DNA of 33,119 bases from positions 1 through 33,119 of the forward strand of contig SLTF01000025.1 of assembly GCA_007130025.1 (NCBI GenBank), given 5' to 3'. A program made the position numbers and the translations under genes. This document shows, in pieces, positions 1-6,963 of the stretch. Below the pieces are notes generated by a model that saw nothing but the letters and a program-made list of their open reading frames with translations, was not told the origin of the DNA and did not search any database. Source of the DNA: Spirochaetales bacterium. Lineage in GTDB: Bacteria > Spirochaetota > Spirochaetia > DSM-27196 > PWMO01. Each line of letters starts with the position of its first letter. Positions within the stretch are counted from its first letter, which is position 1.

Positions 1-674
1 CCGTACTGTTTCTCGATGGTTTTCTCTTCGTTGAGCTTCATCCCCACCACGTCATCATCGACGTGGTAGTAGTTGTAGCCGGTGCCAACGGTGAAGACAA
101 AGTCCTCGCGGCGACTGCCTTCAACCGCGACGCCGTCGGCGCCCACCTCTTCGTAGTCGATGGTGACGATGTCGTCCTTCGCCACGGTCTGGTCGGCCTT
201 GTCGATGACCACCGAGTTCTGCTCCTGGATGGACTTCAGTTCACGATCGAGATCTTCATCGGCCACCTCAACCTGCGTCTCCTCAATCTCGAGGCCGGTG
301 TAGGTGCCTACGGTGATTTCCGGGAAGATATCGTAGCGAACCGCGAAGGTAAACGGCTTCTCGAGATCAAAGTCGAGTTCACCGTCGAGCTCGGGTTGGG
401 CGTAGGGAAGGGGCTTCTCTGCGATCTCGTCGAACACCTCTTTGAGGCTCTCTTCGAGAATGCGCTGAGCCGCTTCGGCTTTGAGCGTGTCGCCAAACTT
501 GAGCTCCATGATGTTGATGGGAACCTTTCCCTTGCGAAAGCCCTTGATCTGGACATCTTTCGCGTATTCGCGTACCAGCTTATCGTACTGTTCGCGCACG
601 GTGGGCTGTGCGACCGTGACGGTGAGCTTTGCGGCGGAGGGTTCGACCCGTTCGACCTGTTTTTCCGATACCAT
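1..674 (-). CDS. tig: Trigger factor, N-terminal part (cut by window edge)
   Basis: Ribosome-associated folding chaperone that binds nascent chains at the exit tunnel. About 224 N-terminal residues are visible; the C-terminal chaperone arms lie beyond the left edge. The ribosome-docking signature GFRKGK is at residues 45-50, inside a typical N-terminal domain. The FKBP-type PPIase domain begins near residue 155 with the phrase DDIVTIDYEEV. The ATG at 672-674 is the natural start because the family N-terminus (roughly VxxxEPSxxKLTVTV) follows at once; a GAGG lies about 10 bases upstream. The gene lies downstream of the tRNA array on the same strand but is separated from it by a terminator, so it probably has its own promoter in the 65-base gap. 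No motif is missing in the visible part. Confidence 0.95.
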   Translation of the reverse strand, partial: MVSEKQVERVEPSAAKLTVTVAQPTVREQYDKLVREYAKDVQIKGFRKGKVPINIMELKFGDTLKAEAAQRILEESLKEVFDEIAEKPLPYAQPELDGELDFDLEKPFTFAVRYDIFPEITVGTYTGLEIEETQVEVADEDLDRELKSIQEQNSVVIDKADQTVAKDDIVTIDYEEVGADGVAVEGSRREDFVFTVGTGYNYYHVDDDVVGMKLNEEKTIEKQY

Positions 675-739
675 TGTGCAGGACCTCGCTGTTGAACTCG
701 GGCGTATCGGCGCGGTGAGTGCGCAAAGCCCGGAATTAC

Positions 740-772
740 AAAAAAAGCGATCCGGAGAACCCAGATCGCTTT
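740..772 (-). terminator. Rho-independent terminator after the tRNA array
   Basis: A perfect 9-bp inverted repeat (AAAGCGATC at 744-752 against GATCGCTTT at 764-772) with an 11-base loop is followed, in the minus direction, by a run of seven T. It sits just after the 3' end of tRNA-Gly and before tig, so it ends tRNA transcription and insulates tig. Confidence 0.85.
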
Positions 773-781
773 GTGTAAGAG

Positions 782-853
782 AGCGGGAGACGGGATTTGA
801 ACCCGCGACATCCACCTTGGCAAGGTGGAGCTCTACCACTGAGCTACTCCCGC
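782..853 (-). tRNA. tRNA-Gly (anticodon GCC)
   Basis: A 72-base cloverleaf: 7-bp acceptor GCGGGAG/CTCCCGC, D arm with GCTC/GAGC, 5-bp anticodon stem CCACC/GGTGG with loop TTGCCAA, and T arm GCGGG/CCCGT with loop TTCAAAT. The discriminator is U, as usual for glycine tRNA. CCA is not encoded. It is the last tRNA of the array and is followed directly by a terminator. No promoter is obvious in the 73-base gap to tRNA-Leu, so the two are probably co-transcribed. Confidence 0.97.
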
Positions 854-926
854 AAATGATGCGAACCGCTGTTCCGGCGAACGGTGGTGCCGGTGGGATG
901 AGCCCATCTCTCCGGAGGCTTCGCTC

Positions 927-1008
<82 letters not shown>

Positions 1009-1013
1009 ACGCC

Positions 1014-1042
1014 ATACTATACAAGAAACGGTACCCCGTCAA
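1014..1042 (-). promoter_or_regulatory. Promoter of tRNA-Leu
   Basis: On the minus strand, -35 TTGACG (1037-1042) is followed after 17 bases by TAGTAT (1014-1019); an overlapping TATAGT (1016-1021) is the better -10 match but with a 15-base spacer. Either choice puts the start point within a few bases of the mature tRNA 5' end at 1008, so the transcript may have almost no leader. Confidence 0.6.
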
Positions 1043-1093
1043 GAATCAACGGTTGGAACCGTACCGGATTTCCGGCCAAAACCGGAGATCCAT

Positions 1094-1166
1094 TGAGCCG
1101 TGGAGGGATCGAACCTCCGACCAACAGATTAAGAGTCTGTCGCTCTACCAGCTGAGCTAACGGCCC
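1094..1166 (-). tRNA. tRNA-Lys (anticodon CTT)
   Basis: A 73-base tRNA: acceptor GGGCCGT/ACGGCTC with one G-U pair, anticodon stem ACAGA/TCTGT with loop CTCTTAA (anticodon CTT), T arm GGAGG/CCTCC with loop TTCGATC, discriminator A. CCA is not encoded. It lies five bases downstream of tRNA-Arg, so the two are processed from one precursor. Confidence 0.97.
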
Positions 1167-1171
1167 TTGTG

Positions 1172-1245
<74 letters not shown>

Positions 1246-1279
1246 AATCAAATCGATAGTGTGGCCCGAGGCTGCACGA

Positions 1280-1308
1280 ATTCAGCGAACGGAACCGGTG
1301 CCTGTCAA
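1280..1308 (-). promoter_or_regulatory. Promoter of the tRNA-Arg/Lys pair
   Basis: A perfect -35 TTGACA (1303-1308, minus strand) is followed after 17 bases by a weak -10, CTGAAT (1280-1285). The predicted start near 1273 gives a leader of about 28 bases before tRNA-Arg. The weak -10 makes the exact assignment uncertain. Confidence 0.5.
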
Positions 1309-1361
1309 AATACTGGAAAACCCCGTCGGTTTCTACCCCTGACGCGTGATTTCCATTCTCG

Positions 1362-1434
1362 GGTGGATGACGGGACTTGAACCCGCAACAACCAGAACCA
1401 CAATCTGGCGCTCTACCATTGAACTACATCCACC
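1362..1434 (-). tRNA. tRNA-His (anticodon GTG)
   Basis: A 73-base tRNA with anticodon loop TTGTGGT (anticodon GTG). The encoded 5' G at 1434 serves as the extra G(-1) opposite C73 at 1362, the histidine identity pair, giving an 8-bp acceptor stem. The T arm is GCGGG/CCCGT with loop TTCAAGT. CCA is not encoded. It is the first tRNA after rarA. Confidence 0.96.
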
Positions 1435-1451
1435 ATAATCGGCAAGGCCGC

Positions 1452-1481
1452 ATCCTGCCACACCGGCGCCTGATTTGTCAA
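1452..1481 (-). promoter_or_regulatory. Promoter of tRNA-His
   Basis: A perfect -35 TTGACA (1476-1481, minus strand), an 18-base spacer and a -10-like CAGGAT (1452-1457) preceded by an extended TGG. The predicted start near 1445 is about 11 bases upstream of the mature tRNA. It lies just downstream of the rarA stop codon. Confidence 0.55.
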
Positions 1482-1499
1482 TACGTTCCCTGCCCGCGG

Positions 1500-3665
1500 T
1501 TATCTGCCGGGGCTGGGCGCGCGTCCCCACGCGAGGGCCACAACGCTGCGCCAGGGGACGCTTTCGGTACCCAGAGCGGCCAGAATTGCCGCAGTCAGCT
1601 GTTCGGCGGCTCCCGTGCCGGCGACCTCGGTCACCGCCGCGCCAAGGCGAGAGCCCTCGGCTGAGAGCCAACCGGTCACATCCGCGCGGCTGATGACGCG
1701 CGCGGAGACGTTGGTGAGCGGCTCCATGCCGACCACCTCAAAGCCCGCATCGGAGAGCCACGCGCCCGTGTCGGAGGGGCCCCAGTTGACGGCCGCGTCG
1801 GTGGGGTCGTCGTAGATGCGCCGCTCCGCCTTCTCCAGAATCTCGCGGTCGGGGAGGGCGAGGCGATCCGAGAGCACCTCCGAAAGCCGTGAGGCGGAGC
1901 CGGCTGCGGGCTCGGCAATCACGATGCGGTCGGTGATTTCGGCAGCCCGGCGAAGCATGGTGACCCGATCGCCACGACGGTGAAGCCAGTTCCGACCGAT
2001 GATCAGCTCAAAGCGCGAGGGCCACTCGCCCGGAGGACCGTCGGGTTCCGGATCGATGCCGGAAGCCCCCGGAGTCATAATCAACGGTCGCGTCAAGGCG
2101 TCGAGTTTCGCGGCGTGAAAGGCGATCTGCTCGGCGAGCTTCGGGTCATCGACCAGGGCGGCAACGAGGCCCTCGGGCACGCAGCGCACCGCCTCCCAGA
2201 CGAGGGTCTCGGTGCGAGAGCCGGCGATCAGGACCCGCTCGTGGCGCTGCAGGTCGGCGGCGGCAAATACGCGATCGCGCACCGTCTGGACCAGCTCGTT
2301 TCGACTCTGTGAGAGGCGAACGAGCCAGCGCTCGCGGGCGTCCTGGGGCGGAGAGAAGGTCAGGATTTCCTGCTCGATGTCGTCGTCGGTGACCACCGAG
2401 AGCTGGACTTCGCGCCGACGCTCGACGTCGGCGGCAATGCGCCCCTCGTACCCACTTCGCGATGGGGTGTAGAAGAGTCGCCCCTGCATGCCCGAGGGGA
2501 GATACGCCTGGGCCACCCAGTGGTCGCGATAGGCGTGGGGGTAGAGGTAGCCCTCTCCGTGGCCAAATCCTTCCTTGTCCCGGTTTCCGTCGCGCAGATG
2601 GCGCGGAACGTCGCGCGAGACTTCGGCCTCTACCGATGCACGTGCGTCGAAATAGCCCAGGGTGGAGTTTGACTTGGCGCAGGTGGCCAGGTAGAGGGCG
2701 GCCTGCGCCAGATGAAACTGGCCCTCGGGAAGCCCCACGCGGTCAAAAGCACGCGCCGCTGCCTCTACCACCACAAGGGCCTGCGGATCGGCAAGACCGA
2801 CGTCTTCGGAGGCGAGAATGAGCATGCGACGGAAGAGGAAGCGAGGGTCTTCGCCGGATGCCACCATGCGCGCCATCCAGTAGAGGGCGGCGTCGGGGTC
2901 GCTGCCGCGAAGCGACTTGATGAAGGCACTGATGGTGTCGTAGTGGTAGTCACCTTCGCGATCGTAGAGGAGGGCCTTCGCCTGGATGCTTTCTTCGGCG
3001 ATCGCCAGAGATACGGTGACATCGGTGCCCGGCGGGGCCGGCATCGCGGGAGCCGATGTCTCAACGGCAAGCTGCAGCGCGTTCAGCAGGCTGCGTGCGT
3101 CACCGTCAGCCACCGCTATCAGGTGATTGGTGGCATCGGGCTCGACGGTTACCTTCAGGCTGCCGTACCCCCGAATCGGGTCGTTCAGCGCCTGCTCCAT
3201 GACGCGGCGCAGTTCGGCCTCCGAGAGCGGCCGCAACTGAAAGATGCGCGACCGCGAGACCAGGGCGGCATTGACTTCGAAGAAGGGGTTTTCGGTAGTG
3301 GCGCCGATCAGAACGACCGTCCCGTTCTCAACCCACGGCAGCAGGGCGTCCTGCTGGGCCTTGTTCCAGCGGTGGACCTCGTCGACAAAGAGGATGGTGC
3401 GTCGCTGGTGCAGCGTCATCTGCTCCCGGGCAATTTCGATCTCGGCGCGTACTTCCTTGACACCACTGAGCACGGCGTTGAGCGAGACAAACCGGCTGCT
3501 GGTGGTGTTGGCAATGACGCGTGCGAGGGTTGTTTTGCCGGTGCCGGGTGGTCCGGCGAAGATCACCGACGAAAGCATGTCCGCCGCAATTGCGCGACGC
3601 AGCAGTCGGCCCTCGCCCATGATGTGGTCCTGACCGACAAACTCGTCGATTGTCCGTGGCCGCAT
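1500..3665 (-). CDS. rarA: RarA/MgsA-type AAA+ ATPase fused to a methyltransferase-like domain
   Basis: Replication-fork maintenance ATPase of the clamp-loader group. From the ATG at 3663-3665 the protein has 721 residues, against roughly 430-450 for ordinary RarA. Walker A GPPGTGKT is near residues 38-45, Walker B ILFVDE near 91-96, sensor phrase GATTENP near 121-127 and an SRSR arginine-finger region near 137-140; the tetramerisation region ends near 420. The remaining 300 residues look like a class I methyltransferase fold: a VLIAGSR strand-turn near 478 and an ELIIGRNWLHR strand near 550. The glycine-rich SAM loop is degenerate, so activity is doubtful. RarA fusions of this kind are known in spirochaetes and cyanobacteria. 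Conserved family residues (LFSQ...EPLAAR) are encoded in frame upstream of this ATG, so translation probably begins at CTG 3723-3725, behind AGGGA. Confidence 0.93.
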   Translation of the reverse strand: MRPRTIDEFVGQDHIMGEGRLLRRAIAADMLSSVIFAGPPGTGKTTLARVIANTTSSRFVSLNAVLSGVKEVRAEIEIAREQMTLHQRRTILFVDEVHRWNKAQQDALLPWVENGTVVLIGATTENPFFEVNAALVSRSRIFQLRPLSEAELRRVMEQALNDPIRGYGSLKVTVEPDATNHLIAVADGDARSLLNALQLAVETSAPAMPAPPGTDVTVSLAIAEESIQAKALLYDREGDYHYDTISAFIKSLRGSDPDAALYWMARMVASGEDPRFLFRRMLILASEDVGLADPQALVVVEAAARAFDRVGLPEGQFHLAQAALYLATCAKSNSTLGYFDARASVEAEVSRDVPRHLRDGNRDKEGFGHGEGYLYPHAYRDHWVAQAYLPSGMQGRLFYTPSRSGYEGRIAADVERRREVQLSVVTDDDIEQEILTFSPPQDARERWLVRLSQSRNELVQTVRDRVFAAADLQRHERVLIAGSRTETLVWEAVRCVPEGLVAALVDDPKLAEQIAFHAAKLDALTRPLIMTPGASGIDPEPDGPPGEWPSRFELIIGRNWLHRRGDRVTMLRRAAEITDRIVIAEPAAGSASRLSEVLSDRLALPDREILEKAERRIYDDPTDAAVNWGPSDTGAWLSDAGFEVVGMEPLTNVSARVISRADVTGWLSAEGSRLGAAVTEVAGTGAAEQLTAAILAALGTESVPWRSVVALAWGRAPSPGR

Positions 3666-3737
3666 CCGCGCCGCGAGGGGTTCCTGTCCGGGGGTTTGGG
3701 AAAAAAGCGCGTGTTCCTGGCTCAGGGCTTTCCCTAC

Positions 3738-4871
3738 TCAGAGCTTATCGACCGGACCCCGCGCCTTCTCGAGCTGCGCCTTCTGCGCTTCGGTCTCGGC
3801 GATCGATCCACGAAGCTTCTCAACCGACGCTCGATTCTCGGCGATCTCTTTTTCCAGCGCCGCGATCTTCTTCTGGTATTCGGCGATGCGCGTTGCCGCT
3901 TCTTCGGCGGCGATGGCGGCTTTGAGTTTCTCGATCTGCTTGTCTACGGCCTGACACTCTCGCTCGAGTTCCCGCACCCGCGCAACGGATTCCGCCACGG
4001 CAGCGGCGCCGCTGTCGTCTTTCTTCAGCTCCGAGAGGTATCCTTCGCCCACTTGCATTGAAACGTTGTTGAGGGCAGTGGTCAGATCCTCGATCTGCTG
4101 CTCGAGTTCCGCAACTCTGCGGACCGCCTTTCGATCAGCTCCGAGCGCGCGGAGGTCCTCGGCAAGGGATTGGTCTTCCTTCTGCAGATCGGCGATTCGA
4201 CGGTTGAGGTCGTCAATCTGGGTATTGACCTGGTGGTAGGGCTCAACCGCGCGGGTCAGAGTGGCGTCATCAACAACGGTAATGAAGTTGCTCTCGGTAA
4301 CAAACCGTCCCGCCTTGCGAAAGAGCCGGGGGGTATTCTGCTCCCGGGTGGTTCGCCGGTTCCGCAGGAGGGCGATCTTGCCCTTGGCGACCATCCGATC
4401 GAGGAAGGGTTTCTCTTCGGTTTCCCGTTCCAGCTGCACGAGCTGTTGATCGATGTCCCGGATGTCTTCGTGGTTCTTGACCAGCTCAGAGAAGAGGTCG
4501 ACGTAGTTCTCATCCACAAAAGGGTGGCTTTTGTAGATCTCAAACGCCTTGCGACCGATCTCCTCGTACATCGGCTGGACGCTCTCTTCGAGATCGGCGA
4601 TTTTCCCGCGCAGTGAATCTACTTCACCGTCGATCTGCTGTTCCCGGTCGAGAATTGCGTGAATTCGTGCAATGGAGGTACGAGCCTCGTCAATTTGCGA
4701 CTGCAGCCGCTGCGATTCCTGCGAGAGAGTCGAAAGCCTGGTCGAGGAGAGCAGCTTGGCATCCCGCGTGATGAGGTGCCGGCCGGTCGCGAGGTGTTCG
4801 TTGGCAATCAGCCGCCGTTTTTCCGCTGATTCTTGCTGGAGTCGATCGATCTTTTTCTGGTACGAGTCCAT
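3738..4871 (-). CDS. Coiled-coil protein of unknown function
   Basis: A 377-residue protein with no signal peptide or membrane segment, so probably cytoplasmic. It is mostly charged heptad-like sequence rich in Glu, Lys, Gln, Leu and Arg. Coiled-coil segments are at roughly residues 1-100, 140-190, 215-270 and 295-370. A less regular middle part (about 165-215) contains a basic stretch and the phrase FVTESNFITVVDD. The reading frame runs further upstream, but the ATG at 4869-4871 is preferred because AGGAG lies nine bases before it; an ATG three codons earlier abuts that ribosome site. Its TGA stop is in frame with and 12 bases before the likely CTG start of rarA, so the two are probably co-transcribed. 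I recognise no family; a cytoskeletal or scaffold role would be a guess. Confidence 0.85.
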   Translation of the reverse strand: MDSYQKKIDRLQQESAEKRRLIANEHLATGRHLITRDAKLLSSTRLSTLSQESQRLQSQIDEARTSIARIHAILDREQQIDGEVDSLRGKIADLEESVQPMYEEIGRKAFEIYKSHPFVDENYVDLFSELVKNHEDIRDIDQQLVQLERETEEKPFLDRMVAKGKIALLRNRRTTREQNTPRLFRKAGRFVTESNFITVVDDATLTRAVEPYHQVNTQIDDLNRRIADLQKEDQSLAEDLRALGADRKAVRRVAELEQQIEDLTTALNNVSMQVGEGYLSELKKDDSGAAAVAESVARVRELERECQAVDKQIEKLKAAIAAEEAATRIAEYQKKIAALEKEIAENRASVEKLRGSIAETEAQKAQLEKARGPVDKL

Positions 4872-4910
4872 CCAATTCATCTCCTTTGACCTTATCTTCA
4901 CCTTACACCA

Positions 4911-4946
4911 TATTGGCGCGCAATACCACCGGTATTGGTCAATTGG
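4911..4946. promoter_or_regulatory. Nested inverted repeats, candidate operator
   Basis: CAATACC-ACC-GGTATTG (4921-4937) is a perfect palindrome with 7-bp arms. Overlapping it, TATTG-GCGCG-CAATA (4911-4925) is a second perfect one, and a CAATTG palindrome follows at 4940-4945. The TATTG/CAATA half-site thus recurs in alternating orientation, immediately upstream of the msrB promoter and in the leader of the divergent coiled-coil gene. Confidence 0.5.
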
Positions 4947-4976
4947 TTGCTTCCAGGCGGACGCGATCGCTATATT
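4947..4976 (+). promoter_or_regulatory. Promoter of msrB
   Basis: -35 TTGCTT (4947-4952), an 18-base spacer and -10 TATATT (4971-4976, five of six consensus bases). The predicted start near 4983 is about 25 bases before the msrB ATG. Confidence 0.55.
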
Positions 4977-5007
4977 CTGGGTATCCCCGTTGAACCAGGA
5001 GCGAACC

Positions 5008-5406
5008 ATGGCGGAAAAAGTGAAGAAAAGTGACGACGAGTGGCGAGAGATTCTCACCCCGCAGCAATTCGCCGTCGCGCGGAAACAGGGAACTGAACGC
5101 GCGTTTACGGGAGAGTACTACGCATCCAAGACTCCGGGCGTCTATCGATGCGTCTGCTGCGGGGCTGAACTGTTTCGATCCCAGGACAAGTTTGACTCGG
5201 GTACCGGATGGCCGAGTTATACCCAGCCGGTCGACGATGCTGCGGTTTCGGTGACCACCGATGTCTCGTGGGGCATGACCCGCACCGAGGTACTGTGCGC
5301 ACGCTGCGACGCGCATCTTGGGCACGTCTTCCCCGACGGTCCCGAACCCACGGGAATGCGGTACTGCATCAACTCGGTCTGCTTGAAACTGGAACCAGAC
5401 GAGTAA
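5008..5406 (+). CDS. msrB: Peptide methionine-R-sulfoxide reductase
   Basis: Reduces methionine-R-sulfoxide in oxidised proteins; cytoplasmic because no signal peptide is present. The protein has 132 residues, the normal size of a stand-alone MsrB. The zinc ligands are the CxxC pairs Cys48/Cys51 and Cys97/Cys100. The substrate-site motif GTGWPSY is at 65-71, the HLGHVF motif at 103-108 and the catalytic Cys120 in RYCINS. The ATG at 5008 follows an AGGAG; the longer upstream reading frame is not supported. It is a single-gene unit, divergent from the coiled-coil gene and convergent with the LON-domain gene 28 bases away. The nested inverted repeats upstream could mediate regulation, perhaps by oxidative stress, though no known regulator motif is recognised. 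Confidence 0.97.
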   Translation: MAEKVKKSDDEWREILTPQQFAVARKQGTERAFTGEYYASKTPGVYRCVCCGAELFRSQDKFDSGTGWPSYTQPVDDAAVSVTTDVSWGMTRTEVLCARCDAHLGHVFPDGPEPTGMRYCINSVCLKLEPDE

Positions 5407-5434
5407 CGCACGAATCGGCCACCTACTCAGTTCA

Positions 5435-6082
5435 TCAGTTAAACAGGTAGCTGATGTCGTCCTTCTCGCCAATGACGCGCTGAACGGTGCGCGTCATCTT
5501 CCGACGGACAATTGCCTGCTCGAGCGCGTCGCGAATGAACAAAAGGCGCTCGCCGGTACGCGTGAGCTGGAGCATGGTCTGTTTCTGTTCCATGGTGAAA
5601 AATGCTGAGGCCGCGGCAACAAACGAGAGCTTCTGCGGTCCGAGTACCAGAAGGGTTTCCCGGTCGATGGTTCCTCCTACCATCGCTGCGTAGATCTCCA
5701 GTTTTTTTATCGTCTCGCGCGCGAGGTCGGTATAGGTGTCAACAATCAGTTCGTCCTCGTCATGAATCACCTCAACAATGGCGGTGAGGTAGGGCTTGCT
5801 CGCGTCGGTTGAGATGGTGTGAAACCGCCTGGTGCCCATGGAGAGGATGTCATATCGACCGTCATCGTAGCGCTCCAGCACACGATCAATGCGGGCTATG
5901 CATCCGTATTCCTGGATCTGTCGGCTGCCGGCGAGCACCACGCCGAAGGGCCGCTCTGTTTCCAGACATTCTGCGATCATCCCGCGGTACCGCTCCTCGA
6001 AGATGTGAAGCGGAAGCGGCATGTGCGGCATCAGCACCAGACCAAGCGGAAAGAGGGGTAACGGTATTCGTTCTTCATCCAT
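5435..6082 (-). CDS. LON substrate-binding domain protein
   Basis: A 215-residue protein made essentially of one Lon N-terminal (substrate-binding) domain, without the Lon ATPase or protease parts. The family opening PLFPLGLVLMPHMPLPLHIFEERYR is recognisable at residues 8-32, followed by RPFGVVL, the GCIARI strand and the YDILSMGTRRF strand. A helical part rich in Leu and Arg follows to the end. Such stand-alone proteins are widespread and of unclear function; a role in recognising unfolded proteins is inferred only from Lon. Start ATG at 6080-6082. It is the last gene of the minus-strand run from 12295, but a 116-base gap after xth may contain its own promoter. Confidence 0.9.
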   Translation of the reverse strand: MDEERIPLPLFPLGLVLMPHMPLPLHIFEERYRGMIAECLETERPFGVVLAGSRQIQEYGCIARIDRVLERYDDGRYDILSMGTRRFHTISTDASKPYLTAIVEVIHDEDELIVDTYTDLARETIKKLEIYAAMVGGTIDRETLLVLGPQKLSFVAAASAFFTMEQKQTMLQLTRTGERLLFIRDALEQAIVRRKMTRTVQRVIGEKDDISYLFN

Positions 6083-6198
6083 TGAGTGTTCCCGGAACGG
6101 TACTCCCGTCCCCGACTAAGGTACTCAGAAACCGGGGCAAAAGTGAAACAAATGTGGATGATGCCGGCACGGAACGCTGGTCGGCCGGACGAGTGGTA

Positions 6199-6963
6199 CT
6201 ACCGGTCGATGACGATGCTCACGGGACAGTGGTCGGAGCCCATCACTTCGGGATGGATTTCGGCCGCGCGGACCGCCCCAGCGAGGCGATCGTTCACGCA
6301 GGTGTAGTCAATACGCCACCCCACGTTGTTTGCCCGCGCGTTGAACCGGTAGGACCACCAGGTGTACCGCCTGGGTTCCGGGTGGAGAACCCGAAAACTG
6401 TCCACGTACCCGCCGGCCGTGAAGCGGTCCATCCACGCACGCTCTTCGGGAAGATATCCGGCGTTCTTTTCGTTTGCCGCCGGATGCTCGAGGTCGATCG
6501 GTTTATGGGCAACGTTGTAGTCTCCGCAGAGCACCACGTCTCGCCCTTCGGCAACCAGACGGTCGCACAGCGCCTGCATCGATTCGCAGAAATCGAGCTT
6601 GTAGTCGAGCCGCTTTCCGGCGTCCTGGCTGTTGGGGAAGTAGGCGCTGATCACCACAAACTGCGGATAGTCGAGCATCAGCACGCGCCCCTCGGCGTCA
6701 AAACGGGGTATCCCCATGACCTCTACCGATCGAGGCGCGGTGCGCGCGTAGAGGGCAACACCGCTGTACCCCTTCTTTTCCGCGGATGCCCAGTACCCGG
6801 TATACCCCGCGGGGTTCAGTACCTCTTCGGTGAGCTGATCGGGTTGCGCCTTGGTCTCCTGAAGACAGAGAATATCCGGCTGTTCGGCCTGCAGGAATTC
6901 CAGCAGCCCCTTCGTTGCCGCGGCGCGAACGCCGTTGACGTTCCACGAAATGATGCGCGTCAT
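6199..6963 (-). CDS. xthA: Exodeoxyribonuclease III
   Basis: DNA repair nuclease of the ExoIII/APE family: cuts abasic sites and degrades DNA from 3' ends using Mg2+. The 254-residue protein has every family block in order: ISWNVNGVRAA near the N-terminus, the LCLQETKA metal-binding glutamate, YSGVALYAR, VVLCGDYNVAH (catalytic Asp and Asn), RRYTWWSYR, NNVGWRIDY and the C-terminal GSDHCPV with the catalytic Asp-His pair. Length is typical. Its ATG (6961-6963) overlaps the ABC-F stop codon in an ATGA junction, which points to translational coupling. Confidence 0.97.
   Translation of the reverse strand: MTRIISWNVNGVRAAATKGLLEFLQAEQPDILCLQETKAQPDQLTEEVLNPAGYTGYWASAEKKGYSGVALYARTAPRSVEVMGIPRFDAEGRVLMLDYPQFVVISAYFPNSQDAGKRLDYKLDFCESMQALCDRLVAEGRDVVLCGDYNVAHKPIDLEHPAANEKNAGYLPEERAWMDRFTAGGYVDSFRVLHPEPRRYTWWSYRFNARANNVGWRIDYTCVNDRLAGAVRAAEIHPEVMGSDHCPVSIVIDR

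Noticed and set aside
308..823. A minus-strand open frame across the tig start and tRNA-Gly
   Set aside because: It overlaps tig in another frame and runs through a tRNA and a terminator.
1313..1335. Possible terminator between tRNA-His and tRNA-Arg
   Set aside because: The stem is only about 5 bp and the T run is interrupted, so it is not strong enough to call.
2712..4061. A 449-codon open frame on the plus strand
   Set aside because: Antisense to rarA and the coiled-coil gene; no recognisable motifs or ribosome site.
4963..4970. GCGATCGC octamer resembling the HIP1 element
   Set aside because: A single copy in the msrB promoter spacer; HIP1 is meaningful only as a highly repeated element, mostly in cyanobacteria.
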